Source: JAUWGC01 sp963753055
Lineage (GTDB): Bacteria; Bacteroidota; Bacteroidia; Bacteroidales; B18-G4
NCBI GenBank assembly: GCA_963753055.1
Contig: CAVWAP010000004.1
Coordinates: forward strand, 806,001-870,000
Direction: 5' to 3'
DNA: 64,000 nucleotides
The notes under the pieces are model-generated. The model was given only the letters and a program-made list of their open reading frames with translations, was not told the DNA's origin and made no database searches. A program made the translations under genes and the position numbers. Shown here piece by piece: positions 36,280-45,350 of this stretch. The first letter of the stretch is position 1. The number at the start of each line of letters is the position of its first letter.

Positions 36280-38355
36280 TTATCTCGATTTCATCAGCCA
36301 GATGAAGTCGATCTTTACCTTTCCCTGGTTTCCCTCTGCTGGTATGATAGAGATCTTATTTAATCCGCTGTCCAGTTGCATAGGCTGGGAGCGATAGTTA
36401 CGGGACAATTTCCTGTAAGGATCCTGGAGGTTCACTATATCATTTCCCTTGAGATTGAGAAAAGTATCACCTGCTTTTACCTTGAAGGAACCGCCTTCAG
36501 CGTCGAGTCCAAAAGTGAAAATAATGGTATAATTTCCGGCCTCCTCAATGGGTAAATACATCGTAAGCGTCTCTTTGCCAGTTGTCGGCTTCCAGGCCAT
36601 AATGCTTCCACCGGACCATAGTCTGTCATGCTCCAGTTTTATGTGTTGCTGGTTCTCAAGTAGCAGTTCTGCCTGGAAAAATTTTGCATTATGTGATCCC
36701 TTTTTCCCTTCAGGATACCAACGATCCGGCAGTTCAATGTGTCTCAGGTCTTCACCTGTGATTCCTAAGTGATCATCGTACATCCCGGGCAGGGCGTAAA
36801 GGTACACCGTGCGCCCATAGGAGAAATCAGTTACTGGTTCATGGCTCATTAGTTCCATGTAAAAAGCAAACCCTGATTGAAACGGGATATTGTCAAGTAT
36901 ATGCCATCGGTAATTTGTGACGAACCCCCTGTTTCCTGGCCCATCATTCCTGGGCTGTCCGCAATAGGCATGATAGAAGATATCACTGGATGACCATGCG
37001 TAATTGTAATAATCTTCCGATCCGGTTCCAAAGAATGCAGGGAAATCTGCCTGATCAATGTAGATCTTTTCATCTCCTTCGCCCCACCAGTTACCCCATG
37101 AAGAAGGAACTGATGTGGGGTTGTATAAGAAAGCAACGGCACCTACACAAACTCCTTTACCTGAACTAATTAAATATGGTATATCCTGTGATGGACGATA
37201 GGAAGCCAGCAGTCCGTGATCTATTCTCCATCGTGCCCTGAAGTGCATACTGCTGCCTTTCTTCCATGTATAAGGTTCTGTATAAACCTCGGTATAAACG
37301 TGTGCAGGCTCCTGGCCCGTATTTTTTATGGAGATAATTACAGAATCCTGATAAGGCATATAGTACCTACAGATCATACTTCCGTCAGGAAGCACAGAGA
37401 ATGGAAGCGAGTGATAGGGATTAACTCCGGGGGCAGCACCAAAGAAATCACCTATTGGTGATTCAACTTGAGCGGACGGAGCCCCATCAAAACTTATCCT
37501 AATTATATTTTGCCGCAAAGCCCTTGTTAAATCTTCTGACATGATTTTTATCTTCAGCTGTGTAATAGCCTGTTCTCCCTTTAGCACAACAAATTCCTTG
37601 TCTTGTCCTGCCTGTATCGATTGTGAGAATATCTTCTTATCGCCCTGAGGTGATAAATGTTCCTGGGGATCCAGCAGTGTGTTGCTCACCTGCTCAATAT
37701 GACTTTTGTATTCTTTCAAATCGCTGACCTGGAAACTGCTTACCTGTGCCTCGGGATTATACATTCTGACTTGCACATGGTAAAAATGGAGGTCCTCTAT
37801 TTTCCCAATCCAAATCATTTTTAGATTTTTCTCAAAGGGTATGGGATAATAGCCAGCCATGTTTTGCCTGAAAGCCCCATCCCGGTTGAATTGATCTTTG
37901 CTTCCAGCCATAGCATCATAGGCATCCAGGAAAAAATCCTGGGCAGGACCATCATAAAGAGCTGTTTCACTATTATCAAGGTATACTTCCAGGTCACCTA
38001 TAATCCATGCTGTCCATAATCTGACAACAGCACCCGGGCCCTCCACATCACAAATTAAATATCTGCCGATGCCATCTGCCCCGGGTTCTTCAAGAACTTT
38101 CTCAAAACCCGGAATGGACTCTCCACCGAAGCCATCGGAATTGGCAAACCAGCCCTCCTGGTCAGGGGTGATGCTGTGACGGTCATATGAAGAAAATTGT
38201 AGGGTTTCAAATGATGGGGATGGAAATTCTGCAAGCTTTTTCAGATTGATCATCTCTTCAAGCAAGGTTCCTGTAGTAACCTGGGCATGACTGCCAATGA
38301 AGATGCAAACCAGGAGGATCGTTAAGGATAACCTGGCTAATGTTAATATTTTCAT
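36280..38355 (-). CDS. DUF2961 protein (GH172-like glycoside hydrolase), exported
   Basis: This 691-residue protein has a signal peptide (MKILTLARLSLTILLVCIFIG). It shows the DUF2961 hallmarks: a Trp/Arg-rich opening (GPGAVVRLWTAWI), FFGTGSEDYYNYAWS and a C-terminal beta-sandwich. DUF2961 corresponds to GH172, whose known members act on fructofuranose or D-arabinofuranose linkages. The start at 38355 was chosen because the signal peptide begins there; 31 further residues upstream would overlap the following gene. It is probably periplasmic or outer-membrane associated, with no SusCD pair nearby, so the glycan target is unknown. Confidence 0.85.
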   Translation of the reverse strand: MKILTLARLSLTILLVCIFIGSHAQVTTGTLLEEMINLKKLAEFPSPSFETLQFSSYDRHSITPDQEGWFANSDGFGGESIPGFEKVLEEPGADGIGRYLICDVEGPGAVVRLWTAWIIGDLEVYLDNSETALYDGPAQDFFLDAYDAMAGSKDQFNRDGAFRQNMAGYYPIPFEKNLKMIWIGKIEDLHFYHVQVRMYNPEAQVSSFQVSDLKEYKSHIEQVSNTLLDPQEHLSPQGDKKIFSQSIQAGQDKEFVVLKGEQAITQLKIKIMSEDLTRALRQNIIRISFDGAPSAQVESPIGDFFGAAPGVNPYHSLPFSVLPDGSMICRYYMPYQDSVIISIKNTGQEPAHVYTEVYTEPYTWKKGSSMHFRARWRIDHGLLASYRPSQDIPYLISSGKGVCVGAVAFLYNPTSVPSSWGNWWGEGDEKIYIDQADFPAFFGTGSEDYYNYAWSSSDIFYHAYCGQPRNDGPGNRGFVTNYRWHILDNIPFQSGFAFYMELMSHEPVTDFSYGRTVYLYALPGMYDDHLGITGEDLRHIELPDRWYPEGKKGSHNAKFFQAELLLENQQHIKLEHDRLWSGGSIMAWKPTTGKETLTMYLPIEEAGNYTIIFTFGLDAEGGSFKVKAGDTFLNLKGNDIVNLQDPYRKLSRNYRSQPMQLDSGLNKISIIPAEGNQGKVKIDFIWLMKSR

Positions 38356-38383
38356 GGTGGTATATTGTTGGTATGAAATTGTT

Positions 38384-39418
38384 CTATATTTCCGGGACTT
38401 CACCAGTGAGAGCAGCCAGAAAAGCAAACATGGCATCAATTTCTTCATCTGATAACTCTTTGTTTAACTGTGTTTTTGCCATGATCGCAATGGTTTCCTT
38501 TAAATCAGCAATACTGCCATCATGCAGGTAAGGATGAGTTTTTTCAACATTCCTCAGGGTTGGTACTTTAAATTTAAATTTATCAGATTTATTTTCAGTA
38601 ACGACATACCTGCCTTCATCAACTTTTTCACTATGCGTGTATTCCCAATAATCCCCGTACAATCCAAATTTCTGGTACATGTTTCCTCCCAGCAAGCTCC
38701 CCATATGACATGCAATACATCCTATATCGATAAATGCCTGTAGTCCTTCTTTTTCATGAACGGTCAACGCTGATTCATCTCCGGCAAGGTAAAGATCAAA
38801 CCTGGAGGGTGTGATCAAAATACGTTCAAAAGCCCCTATCGCTTTCTTGAGGTTTTCATATGTGATAGGGTTCTCATCTTCAGGAAAAGCCTTTGAAAAG
38901 AGCACAACATATTCATCAACGCCGGATAATCTTTCCACTACAGCTTCTTCGCTCGGCATTGCCATCTCTGCCGGGTTTAATATCGGGCCTCCTGCCTGTG
39001 CTTCAACATCGGGTTCCCTGCCATCCCAGAACTGTGTCATATGTAATGCTGCATTTAAAGTGGTAGGAGAGTTCCTGTCACCTTCACCACCATCATTCCC
39101 ATCTGATAATGGTTCATTATCCACACCGTAGGTTTCAAGGTTGTGACAATCGTTGCAGCTTTGTGTGAAATCCTTTGATAGCCGTACGTCGAAATATAAC
39201 TTTTTACCCAATTCAATTTTCTCAGGTGTGAGCGGGTTATTAGGGCTTTCAGCAACCTCTGGTAACTGTCCGAAGAGGCTGGCTGCTTTTTGCTGAAGCC
39301 CGGCAAATTGTTCGGATGCCGTATCCTTTTCAGAATTTGCACTTTCTTTCTGACCTTCATTAAAACCACAACTGGCTAATAATGAGAGGATAACTCCTAT
39401 AATGAATAGTTTTTTCAT
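38384..39418 (-). CDS. Di-haem cytochrome c peroxidase (lipoprotein)
   Basis: This 344-residue protein has a lipobox (LLASC17) and two haem c sites, C88NDCH92 and C234IACH238, with typical CCP/MauG-family segments (ELGKKLYFDVRLSKD, ALHMTQFWDGR, VPTLRNVEKTHPYLHDGS). It is a predicted periplasmic peroxidase that detoxifies hydrogen peroxide using electrons from small cytochromes. The start at 39418 gives the lipoprotein signal; an extension of 17 residues upstream is not signal-like. Its neighbour on the same strand, with a terminator between, is a Ni superoxide dismutase that would produce peroxide. Confidence 0.92.
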   Translation of the reverse strand: MKKLFIIGVILSLLASCGFNEGQKESANSEKDTASEQFAGLQQKAASLFGQLPEVAESPNNPLTPEKIELGKKLYFDVRLSKDFTQSCNDCHNLETYGVDNEPLSDGNDGGEGDRNSPTTLNAALHMTQFWDGREPDVEAQAGGPILNPAEMAMPSEEAVVERLSGVDEYVVLFSKAFPEDENPITYENLKKAIGAFERILITPSRFDLYLAGDESALTVHEKEGLQAFIDIGCIACHMGSLLGGNMYQKFGLYGDYWEYTHSEKVDEGRYVVTENKSDKFKFKVPTLRNVEKTHPYLHDGSIADLKETIAIMAKTQLNKELSDEEIDAMFAFLAALTGEVPEI

Positions 39419-39602
39419 AATTATTTGGTTTCTGGATTTGACCTTGAAAAAGAAGTGATTAATATACAAAAAATATATATACGACCTGGAACAGGCTCAA
39501 ATATTCTTATCGTCAAATTCCGATATAACCGAAATAATCATAAGAATCCATTAATAACCGAGGCTAACCTTATGAAAAGGCTTGCTGGATAATGGATAGA
39601 AG

Positions 39603-39630
39603 GAAATAAAATAAGTGGGATGGCATCCCA
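39603..39630 (-). terminator. Rho-independent terminator after the Ni-SOD gene
   Basis: On the - strand TGGGAT-GCC-ATCCCA (39616-39630) is followed by CTTATTTTATTT. It lies 78 bp after the stop codon at 39708. Confidence 0.6.
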
Positions 39631-39707
39631 TCTATTTAACCCCCCTCAAACGCTTGCCAGTCCATCGGAAGCGGGCATTTTATGCTATGTAAAATTTAAT
39701 TATTCTT

Positions 39708-40193
39708 TTAATGCTCGTGTGTATGAAAATAGGACTTTGCAAACTCATCAACCGTAGCCTTCATCTTGGCTATATATTCCAGATCCGTGGTCTGCTTGCT
39801 CTTCATTGCGTAAACCAACAGGTGATGAAGTAATTCCAGCTCTTTCTGGTATTTGGTATAAGCTTCTTTGTCGGAAGAGTCGGTGATCTTCAGGCGCTGA
39901 TGAAGGAAGTACTGGCTTGCAATATCCTGGATCTTCTCTGCATGTTCTTCTTTGTTCATGGTCCACCTGACCAACTGATTATAATCCGGAGTACTTTCAG
40001 CGGATAACTCATTGATCTTGTTCATCGACTTTTCAATGGTTGTAATATGTTCCTTTATAAGGGCAATCCTCAGTGAATCTCCATATATCCCACATGGAAT
40101 TTCACAATGAGCGTAAGTCTTTTGATTGATCATGAAGAACAACCCGGCAAAAAGCAAAATGCCCATCAGGTTTCTTTGTATTGAACTTTTCAT
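39708..40193 (-). CDS. sodN: Nickel superoxide dismutase with Sec signal peptide
   Basis: This 161-residue protein has a signal peptide (1-28, ending KTYA) and, directly after the AxA-type cleavage site, the Ni-hook H29-C30-E-I-P-C34-G-I-Y37. In Ni-SOD the free N-terminal His amine, Cys2 and Cys6 bind nickel, and the mature protein is a four-helix bundle of about 117 residues; here it is 133. Classical bacterial enzymes expose His1 by cutting a short propeptide with a dedicated protease (SodX); here the Sec signal peptidase would do it, placing the enzyme in the periplasm. No sodX or nickel importer was seen in the window. It is divergent from nhaA. Confidence 0.85.
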   Translation of the reverse strand: MKSSIQRNLMGILLFAGLFFMINQKTYAHCEIPCGIYGDSLRIALIKEHITTIEKSMNKINELSAESTPDYNQLVRWTMNKEEHAEKIQDIASQYFLHQRLKITDSSDKEAYTKYQKELELLHHLLVYAMKSKQTTDLEYIAKMKATVDEFAKSYFHTHEH

Positions 40194-40346
40194 AATAATT
40201 TATATTTTAAAACTGTTTAGTTTAATAAATGATATTGCAGGGCATTTTGTTCATTCCAGATGAAGATAATAATCATAAAAAGCACTCGCCTTGTTTACAA
40301 TAGTTTACTATTTTAGCTTTTCTTTATAATATAATACCGTACTTCT

Positions 40347-41657
40347 ATGCAGGAACCAACAATCCAAGCGCCTGGCATTAAACGATTTATCAATGAGGAA
40401 ACCATTGGTGGCCTGATCCTGATTGCTTCAGTAATTGTTGCAATGATCTGGGCAAATTCGGGGTTTTATGACCTGTACCATTATATCTGGAATGATATAA
40501 AAGTTGGCTTTGTACTTGGTAAGATCAACATGGTTTCTTCCATTCACCATTGGATCAATGATGGCCTGATGGCCCTGTTCTTTTTTACCATCGGACTGGA
40601 AATCAAACGGGAAATTATGGCTGGTGAACTTTCATCCATCAAGAAAGCATCATTGCCAATTGCTGCCGCAGTAGGAGGGATGATCATTCCTGCGGTATTG
40701 TATACCATTGTTGCTGCAAGTAACCCTGAATACCTTCATGGTTGGGGGATACCAATGGCTACGGATATAGCTTTTGCACTGGGGCTACTGGCGATGCTTG
40801 GGAAAAAAGTTAATGTTAATCTTAAGATATTCCTGATGGCCCTGGCAATCGCTGATGACCTTGGCGCTGTGATGGTTATCGCGATCTTCTATACTGAGAG
40901 CATTGATTATTTTGAACTATTAACAGGTGGTTCATTTATACTGGTTTTATTGGTGGCCAATTTTCTGGGGGTAAGAAGAACCCTGTTTTATGCACTAATT
41001 GGCTTTCTCGGGGTATGGGCAGCCTTTGTTTATTCTGGTGTCCATGCTACCATAGCCGGTGTACTAATCGCGCTGACTATTCCGGCAAGGACCAGGATCA
41101 GCAAAAATGAATATATTGAGAAATTGAATAGACTTAGCTCAGATCTGGCAAATGAAAAGCCTCCACAAGGCAGGTTGCTGACCCATAACCAGGTTGAAAA
41201 ACTGGCTGAGATTGAGGATATAAGCTATAAAGCACATACTCCCCTGCAGCAGCTTGAGCATTCACTACACCCGATTACGACATACTTCATCCTCCCCATC
41301 TTTGCGCTCAGCAATGCAGGTATCAGGATAGAAGGAAGGATTGTGGATATGATTCTGCACCCTGTTTCCCTGGGAATCATTGTTGGTCTGGTGCTTGGTA
41401 AATCCATCGGTATATCCCTGATATCGAAACTAATGATCCGGTTAAAATTAGCAAGCTTACCGGAGGGTGTGAGCTTCAAGCAGATAATCGGAGTGGGTTT
41501 TATGGCCGGTATTGGCTTCACCATGTCCATATTCATCGCAGAATTGGCCTTTGGACCAGGAGAATACAATCAAATAGCCAAAGTTGGGATCTTTGTGGCC
41601 TCAATTCTTTCGGCTGTGATTGGGATGTTGATACTATCCAGCGTGAAACCGAAATAA
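40347..41657 (+). CDS. nhaA: Na+/H+ antiporter NhaA
   Basis: This 436-residue inner-membrane protein has about 12 helices and the family motifs: MATDIAFALG and IADDLGAV, which carries the paired Asp of the transport site, plus GVHATIAGVL and FMAGIGFTMSIFIAELAF near the end. It exchanges sodium for protons to hold pH and salt balance. It is divergent from the Ni-SOD gene; the gap holds no clear consensus promoter. Confidence 0.96.
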   Translation: MQEPTIQAPGIKRFINEETIGGLILIASVIVAMIWANSGFYDLYHYIWNDIKVGFVLGKINMVSSIHHWINDGLMALFFFTIGLEIKREIMAGELSSIKKASLPIAAAVGGMIIPAVLYTIVAASNPEYLHGWGIPMATDIAFALGLLAMLGKKVNVNLKIFLMALAIADDLGAVMVIAIFYTESIDYFELLTGGSFILVLLVANFLGVRRTLFYALIGFLGVWAAFVYSGVHATIAGVLIALTIPARTRISKNEYIEKLNRLSSDLANEKPPQGRLLTHNQVEKLAEIEDISYKAHTPLQQLEHSLHPITTYFILPIFALSNAGIRIEGRIVDMILHPVSLGIIVGLVLGKSIGISLISKLMIRLKLASLPEGVSFKQIIGVGFMAGIGFTMSIFIAELAFGPGEYNQIAKVGIFVASILSAVIGMLILSSVKPK

Positions 41658-41690
41658 GTGAGCACTGAAGACTGACCACTGATCAGAAAT

Positions 41691-41739
41691 CAGATATCAG
41701 ATATCAGATATCAGATATCATAAATCAGATATCACTTAA
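41691..41739. repeat. ATCAGATATC octamer array
   Basis: Four to five copies of an 8-bp unit (AGATATCA) fill the convergent gap between nhaA and the lipoprotein gene. The units are themselves partly palindromic (GATATC). Confidence 0.75.
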
Positions 41740-42367
41740 GCCCCACCAACACCTTCCTCTTCGTCATGTCATTGACGATCCTTTCAGCATACTCTTTGGT
41801 AGTTATGTCGAAGTTGGCGAGAGGAGTGGTTTTTGATTGTGCAGCCCATATCATCTGGCCTTCAGGGTAAGAATATAAAGCGCATTCCAGGTAGTAGATA
41901 CTTGAAGTTGAAACATGGACCGGAACAGATGCATAACCAGCCATTTGTCCGTAGTAATCATTGAATGGTACATTGTACATAGGTACCCAGCCGGCACCGA
42001 CAGACACTGTGGAATTTACTTGAGTACCTGTAGACAGAACCGAGATAATCATCACAGCATCAAACTTTTCAACATCCAGGAACCTAAAGAATACATCCCG
42101 GGAGATGTTATCCTTGGTCGCGTTTGGTGGAAGAAAATCAAGAGCCCCAATAGCATTTATTCCTTTGGAATCCAAATTCTCCTCCAGGGCAAGCTCCATA
42201 ATTTTTCGGTTCTCAGCACGCTTACCTACTCCAACTACACACATTTTCTTGAATTGAACAGGTGTAACGGCTACATTCGACCAGGAATCAGTGATCTTGG
42301 TCCCGCCCGAACAGCCCGCAAGTATTAATGCAGCTAGGATTGAGATGAAAGTGATGCGTTTAATCAT
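41732..42367 (-). CDS. Lipoprotein, DUF4136-like
   Basis: This 211-residue protein has a lipobox (LILAGC) and a small alpha/beta domain (KMCVVGVGKRAENRKIMELALEENLDSKGI; LYSYPEGQMIWAAQSKT). Proteins of this kind in Bacteroidota are lipid-anchored and of unknown role; the fold suggests relatives of DUF4136. The repeat array of the gap overlaps its last codons. Confidence 0.7.
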   Translation of the reverse strand: MIKRITFISILAALILAGCSGGTKITDSWSNVAVTPVQFKKMCVVGVGKRAENRKIMELALEENLDSKGINAIGALDFLPPNATKDNISRDVFFRFLDVEKFDAVMIISVLSTGTQVNSTVSVGAGWVPMYNVPFNDYYGQMAGYASVPVHVSTSSIYYLECALYSYPEGQMIWAAQSKTTPLANFDITTKEYAERIVNDMTKRKVLVGLK

Positions 42368-42408
42368 ATGGAATGGGTTTTATAGGTTGAATAGCAAAGA
42401 TAATATAA

Positions 42409-42436
42409 GTGAACAGTGAACAGTGAACAGTGAACA
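42409..42436. repeat. GTGAACA heptamer array
   Basis: Four perfect 7-bp units just upstream of the HEAT-like gene. A GTG inside the array opens a 12-codon in-frame extension that is a repeat artefact. Confidence 0.8.
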
Positions 42437-42458
42437 GAAATTTTATAATTTTAGAAAC

Positions 42459-42974
42459 ATGAATAGTGATATAGAAAATCTTCTTAATGACTCTTCACGG
42501 GTGGTGATGGATCAGAATGCGGCATTAGCATGCAAGAATCCGGCGATGATCAGGGATTTACTCGACCTGGCTTACCTGGAGAAAGAAAAGTTTTCTCCAA
42601 GGGCTGCCAGGGTGGTCTATTTTGTTGCCCGGACCGATCCTTCCTTGCTTGATCCATACGTGAATGAGATCATACAATCACTTCCACAAATAAACAACAC
42701 GAGCATAAAATCCAATTTCACGAATTTATTAACATTTATTGATCTGGAAAAGCACCAGGAGTATCTTGGAACTGTTGTAGACCAATGCTTTAAATGGCTC
42801 AGTAGTCCTGCAGATACAGCTGCTACCAAGGTTTATTGCATGGAAATACTTCTCCAGGTTACCAGATTTATCCCTGAGCTGAAAGATGAACTGATTTCTA
42901 CTGTCGAAGATCAGATGACAAAAGGTACATCCGGGGTCAAAGTAAGGTGCTGGGAGATACTCAATAAGCTGTAA
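42459..42974 (+). CDS. HEAT-like helical repeat protein
   Basis: This 171-residue cytoplasmic protein is built of paired helices (NPAMIRDLLDLAYLEKEKFSPRAARVVYFVA; KSNFTNLLTFIDLEKHQEYLGTVVDQCFKWL). It looks like a small HEAT/armadillo adaptor seen in Bacteroidota; the function is unknown. The start at 42459 was chosen because the upstream extension is encoded by the heptamer array. Confidence 0.7.
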   Translation: MNSDIENLLNDSSRVVMDQNAALACKNPAMIRDLLDLAYLEKEKFSPRAARVVYFVARTDPSLLDPYVNEIIQSLPQINNTSIKSNFTNLLTFIDLEKHQEYLGTVVDQCFKWLSSPADTAATKVYCMEILLQVTRFIPELKDELISTVEDQMTKGTSGVKVRCWEILNKL

Positions 42975-43178
42975 GACTTTGTAAAACAGTGATATAAAAG
43001 AAAGTTTGAAATATTTTCAATTATACCGGAACAAAATGGAAGAAATGCGGTATAAATAGTTGCTTTCTTATTCCTGAATTCTATTCTTTTTTGCGTTCCA
43101 CAATTAGTCTAAGCATTATTTTTTAGTAGTTGAAATTAGTTAATGTTTTATCGTTTACTTGAAATTCGATAAGTTACT

Positions 43179-43601
43179 ATGATTGCTAATTTGACTGTTA
43201 TTTTGTTTTTAGGTGTAATTGGAATTTGGAAGTCTATACCAGTCGGTTTTATTCTCGATATGCATCCTATTCTTGTTTGTACCATGACTATCCTGGGAGC
43301 ATCCCTGGGTGTACTCACAATCTATCTAATTGGCAGCAAGGTAAAACAACGGATATTTCTTTCTCTTCAAGGGAAAACAACAAATAAGAAACAACAAAAA
43401 ATCAATAAAATATTTAATCGTTATGGTGTACCCGGCCTGGGTATGCTGGCAACCTTGTTAGTAGGACCAGCATTAACTATGGTACTGGGACTGACCATTG
43501 TAAAAAACGGAAAGACTTTACTACTTTGGACGAATATCGGGATCGTGGTTTGGAGCGTCTTACTTACTCTAATTGGACAAGTTGGTGTTAACATTATGTA
43601 A
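43179..43601 (+). CDS. Small four-helix membrane protein (small multidrug export-like), paralogue 1
   Basis: This 140-residue protein has four hydrophobic helices and motifs IGIWKSIPVGF, HPILVCTMTILGASLG and NRYGVPGLGMLATLLVGPALTMVLGL. The glycine-rich GLGMLATLLVGP segment recalls PF06695 (putative small multidrug export) and DedA-related proteins. Its tandem paralogue begins 180 bp downstream. The substrate is unknown. A clear terminator follows the stop. Confidence 0.7.
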   Translation: MIANLTVILFLGVIGIWKSIPVGFILDMHPILVCTMTILGASLGVLTIYLIGSKVKQRIFLSLQGKTTNKKQQKINKIFNRYGVPGLGMLATLLVGPALTMVLGLTIVKNGKTLLLWTNIGIVVWSVLLTLIGQVGVNIM

Positions 43602-43676
43602 CTAGGTCTGCTTTATTTCTAACTAATACTACTAAACCTGATTCCGGTAAACTACATTTACTAACTAATCACTAAT

Positions 43677-43713
43677 AACCAGGGCATGATGAAAATAGGC
43701 CCTGGTTTTTTTT
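43677..43713 (+). terminator. Rho-independent terminator
   Basis: AACCAGGGC (43677-43685) pairs with GCCCTGGTT (43699-43707) and runs into eight T. It follows the stop of the first paralogue by about 75 bp. Confidence 0.85.
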
Positions 43714-43754
43714 ATTTGCGTGAAGCGTAAGGAGGAAAGCGTAAAGCGATTTAC

Positions 43755-43762
43755 TATATTTG
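43755..43762 (+). promoter_or_regulatory. -7 promoter box of the second paralogue
   Basis: A perfect TATATTTG lies 19 bp before the ATG at 43781. No TTG at the right distance was seen. A TTG codon within the box (43760) is therefore not the start. Heptamers of the GCGTGAA type lie just upstream (43719-43748). Confidence 0.5.
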
Positions 43763-43780
43763 CGGAAAGTGAATATAGAT

Positions 43781-44203
43781 ATGATTGGTGAGCTTGCATT
43801 AGTATTTTCCATTGGCATTCTTGGTATCTGGAAATCTATCCCTGTTGGTCTGGCTATGGGGATGGCTCCACTTTGGATATCCCTGATGACAATTCTCGGG
43901 GCTACTGCTGGCATAATTATCATCTATTTCATTGGGAATAAAATCAAGAAGTACCTGAGAAAGATGATGAAGGAATCCAGCATAGAAAAGAAGGAGAATC
44001 GTCTTATCAACCTTTTTAACAAATATGGGGTGCATGGCCTGGGGATCATCGGCACTTTTTTTCTTGGTCCAAATATGACAATGGCTCTCGGTATTGCGCT
44101 TGTTAACAAACCAAGAACTCTTTTTATCTGGACCTTTATTGGTATTGTTGTTTGGACGTTTGCCTTAACCTATCTGGGTCATTTCGGAATAAGCATCTTT
44201 TAA
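43781..44203 (+). CDS. Small four-helix membrane protein (small multidrug export-like), paralogue 2
   Basis: This 140-residue protein is clearly homologous to the preceding gene (GILGIWKSIPVGLAMGMAPLWISLMTILGATAG; NKYGVHGLGIIGTFFLGPNMTMALG). Spacing of the four membrane segments and the central basic loop match. It is separated from its paralogue by a terminator and has its own -7 box, so the two copies are probably regulated separately. Confidence 0.72.
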   Translation: MIGELALVFSIGILGIWKSIPVGLAMGMAPLWISLMTILGATAGIIIIYFIGNKIKKYLRKMMKESSIEKKENRLINLFNKYGVHGLGIIGTFFLGPNMTMALGIALVNKPRTLFIWTFIGIVVWTFALTYLGHFGISIF

Positions 44204-44232
44204 ATGTGAGAGAGAAATGAATAACATGTAAC

Positions 44233-45255
44233 ATGTCAAACGAAGCATTATTTGGAAAAACATTATCAGAATTGACAGCTGTTGTTGCTGATCTCGGTAT
44301 GCCTAAGTATACTGCAAGACAAATAGCTGAGTGGATGTATATAAAAAATGTCGACTCCTTTGATGAAATGAGCAATTTGTCGAAACAGAACAGGCAGCTG
44401 CTTATTGACAAATACAACATAGGCTTGGCCGAGCCTACAAAAGTTCAGATCTCCTCCGATGGCACCAAAAAATACCTCTTCTCCACCATTGGAGGAGCGT
44501 TTATAGAAGCTGCTTATATACCTGAGGGCAAGAGAAATACACTTTGCATATCATCCCAGGTGGGATGTAAGATGGGCTGTCTGTTTTGTATGACCGGAAA
44601 ACAGGGCTTCCAGGGAAACCTGAGTGCTGGTGAGATCATCAACCAGATCCGGAACCTGCCGGAAAGGGATCAATTGACCAATATCGTATTCATGGGTATG
44701 GGCGAACCTCTTGATAACACTGAAGAAGTACTCAAAAGCCTGGAGATTCTTACGGCAGACTGGGGCCTGGGCATGAGCCCTAAAAGGATCACGGTGTCAA
44801 GCATCGGCATTATTCCGGCAATGAAGAGTTTTATTGAACAGAGCCCCTGCCACCTGGCAATAAGCATGCATACTCCTTTTGATGATGAGCGGAGTAAATT
44901 AATGCCTATTGAGCATGTTTATCCCTTGAAAGAGATCATCAAAGTATTGAAATCATATGAATTTGGCCGGCAAAGGCGGGTTTCATTTGAATATATAATG
45001 TTTGCCGGGCTCAATGATACCAAAAGGCATGTCAATGAGCTTGTCCGTATCCTTCATGGCCTCAAATGCAGGATCAACCTGATCCGCTTCCATCCCATCC
45101 CTGACACACCACTTAAGGGTTCAGACGAGCAGACCATTACAGCGTTCAAAGATGCCCTGAATGCAAAAGGTATTACCACCACTATCCGTGCATCAAGAGG
45201 GGAAGATATCCTTGCAGCCTGTGGTTTGCTGAGCACCAAGGAGTTGAAGCTTTAA
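44233..45255 (+). CDS. rlmN: 23S rRNA/tRNA adenine-C2 methyltransferase RlmN
   Basis: This 340-residue radical SAM enzyme has the cluster motif C112-KMG-C116-LF-C119, SAM-binding GMGEPLDN, and the C-terminal catalytic cysteine in AACGLLS (C330). It methylates A2503 of 23S rRNA and some tRNAs. It lies 30 bp after the small membrane protein gene and ends before a repeat array. Confidence 0.96.
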   Translation: MSNEALFGKTLSELTAVVADLGMPKYTARQIAEWMYIKNVDSFDEMSNLSKQNRQLLIDKYNIGLAEPTKVQISSDGTKKYLFSTIGGAFIEAAYIPEGKRNTLCISSQVGCKMGCLFCMTGKQGFQGNLSAGEIINQIRNLPERDQLTNIVFMGMGEPLDNTEEVLKSLEILTADWGLGMSPKRITVSSIGIIPAMKSFIEQSPCHLAISMHTPFDDERSKLMPIEHVYPLKEIIKVLKSYEFGRQRRVSFEYIMFAGLNDTKRHVNELVRILHGLKCRINLIRFHPIPDTPLKGSDEQTITAFKDALNAKGITTTIRASRGEDILAACGLLSTKELKL

Positions 45256-45260
45256 GAGAT

Positions 45261-45350
45261 ACAGGTTCAGGCTACAGGCTACAGGTTGCAGGCTTGCCCT
45301 TGCGAAGGCAGGGACTATGAATTACTGGTCACTGTTCAGTGATCACTGGT
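45261..45350. repeat. ACAGGCT and ACTGGTC heptamers with GCGAAG palindrome
   Basis: Heptamers CTACAGG-type (45261-45295), palindrome CCCTTGCGAAGGCAGGG (45297-45313) and ACTGGTC-type heptamers (45324-45350) fill the convergent gap between rlmN and the DUF3078 gene. Confidence 0.75.

Noticed and set aside
42423..42458. GTG start of the HEAT-like gene
   Set aside because: The 12 extra codons are translated GTGAACA repeats.
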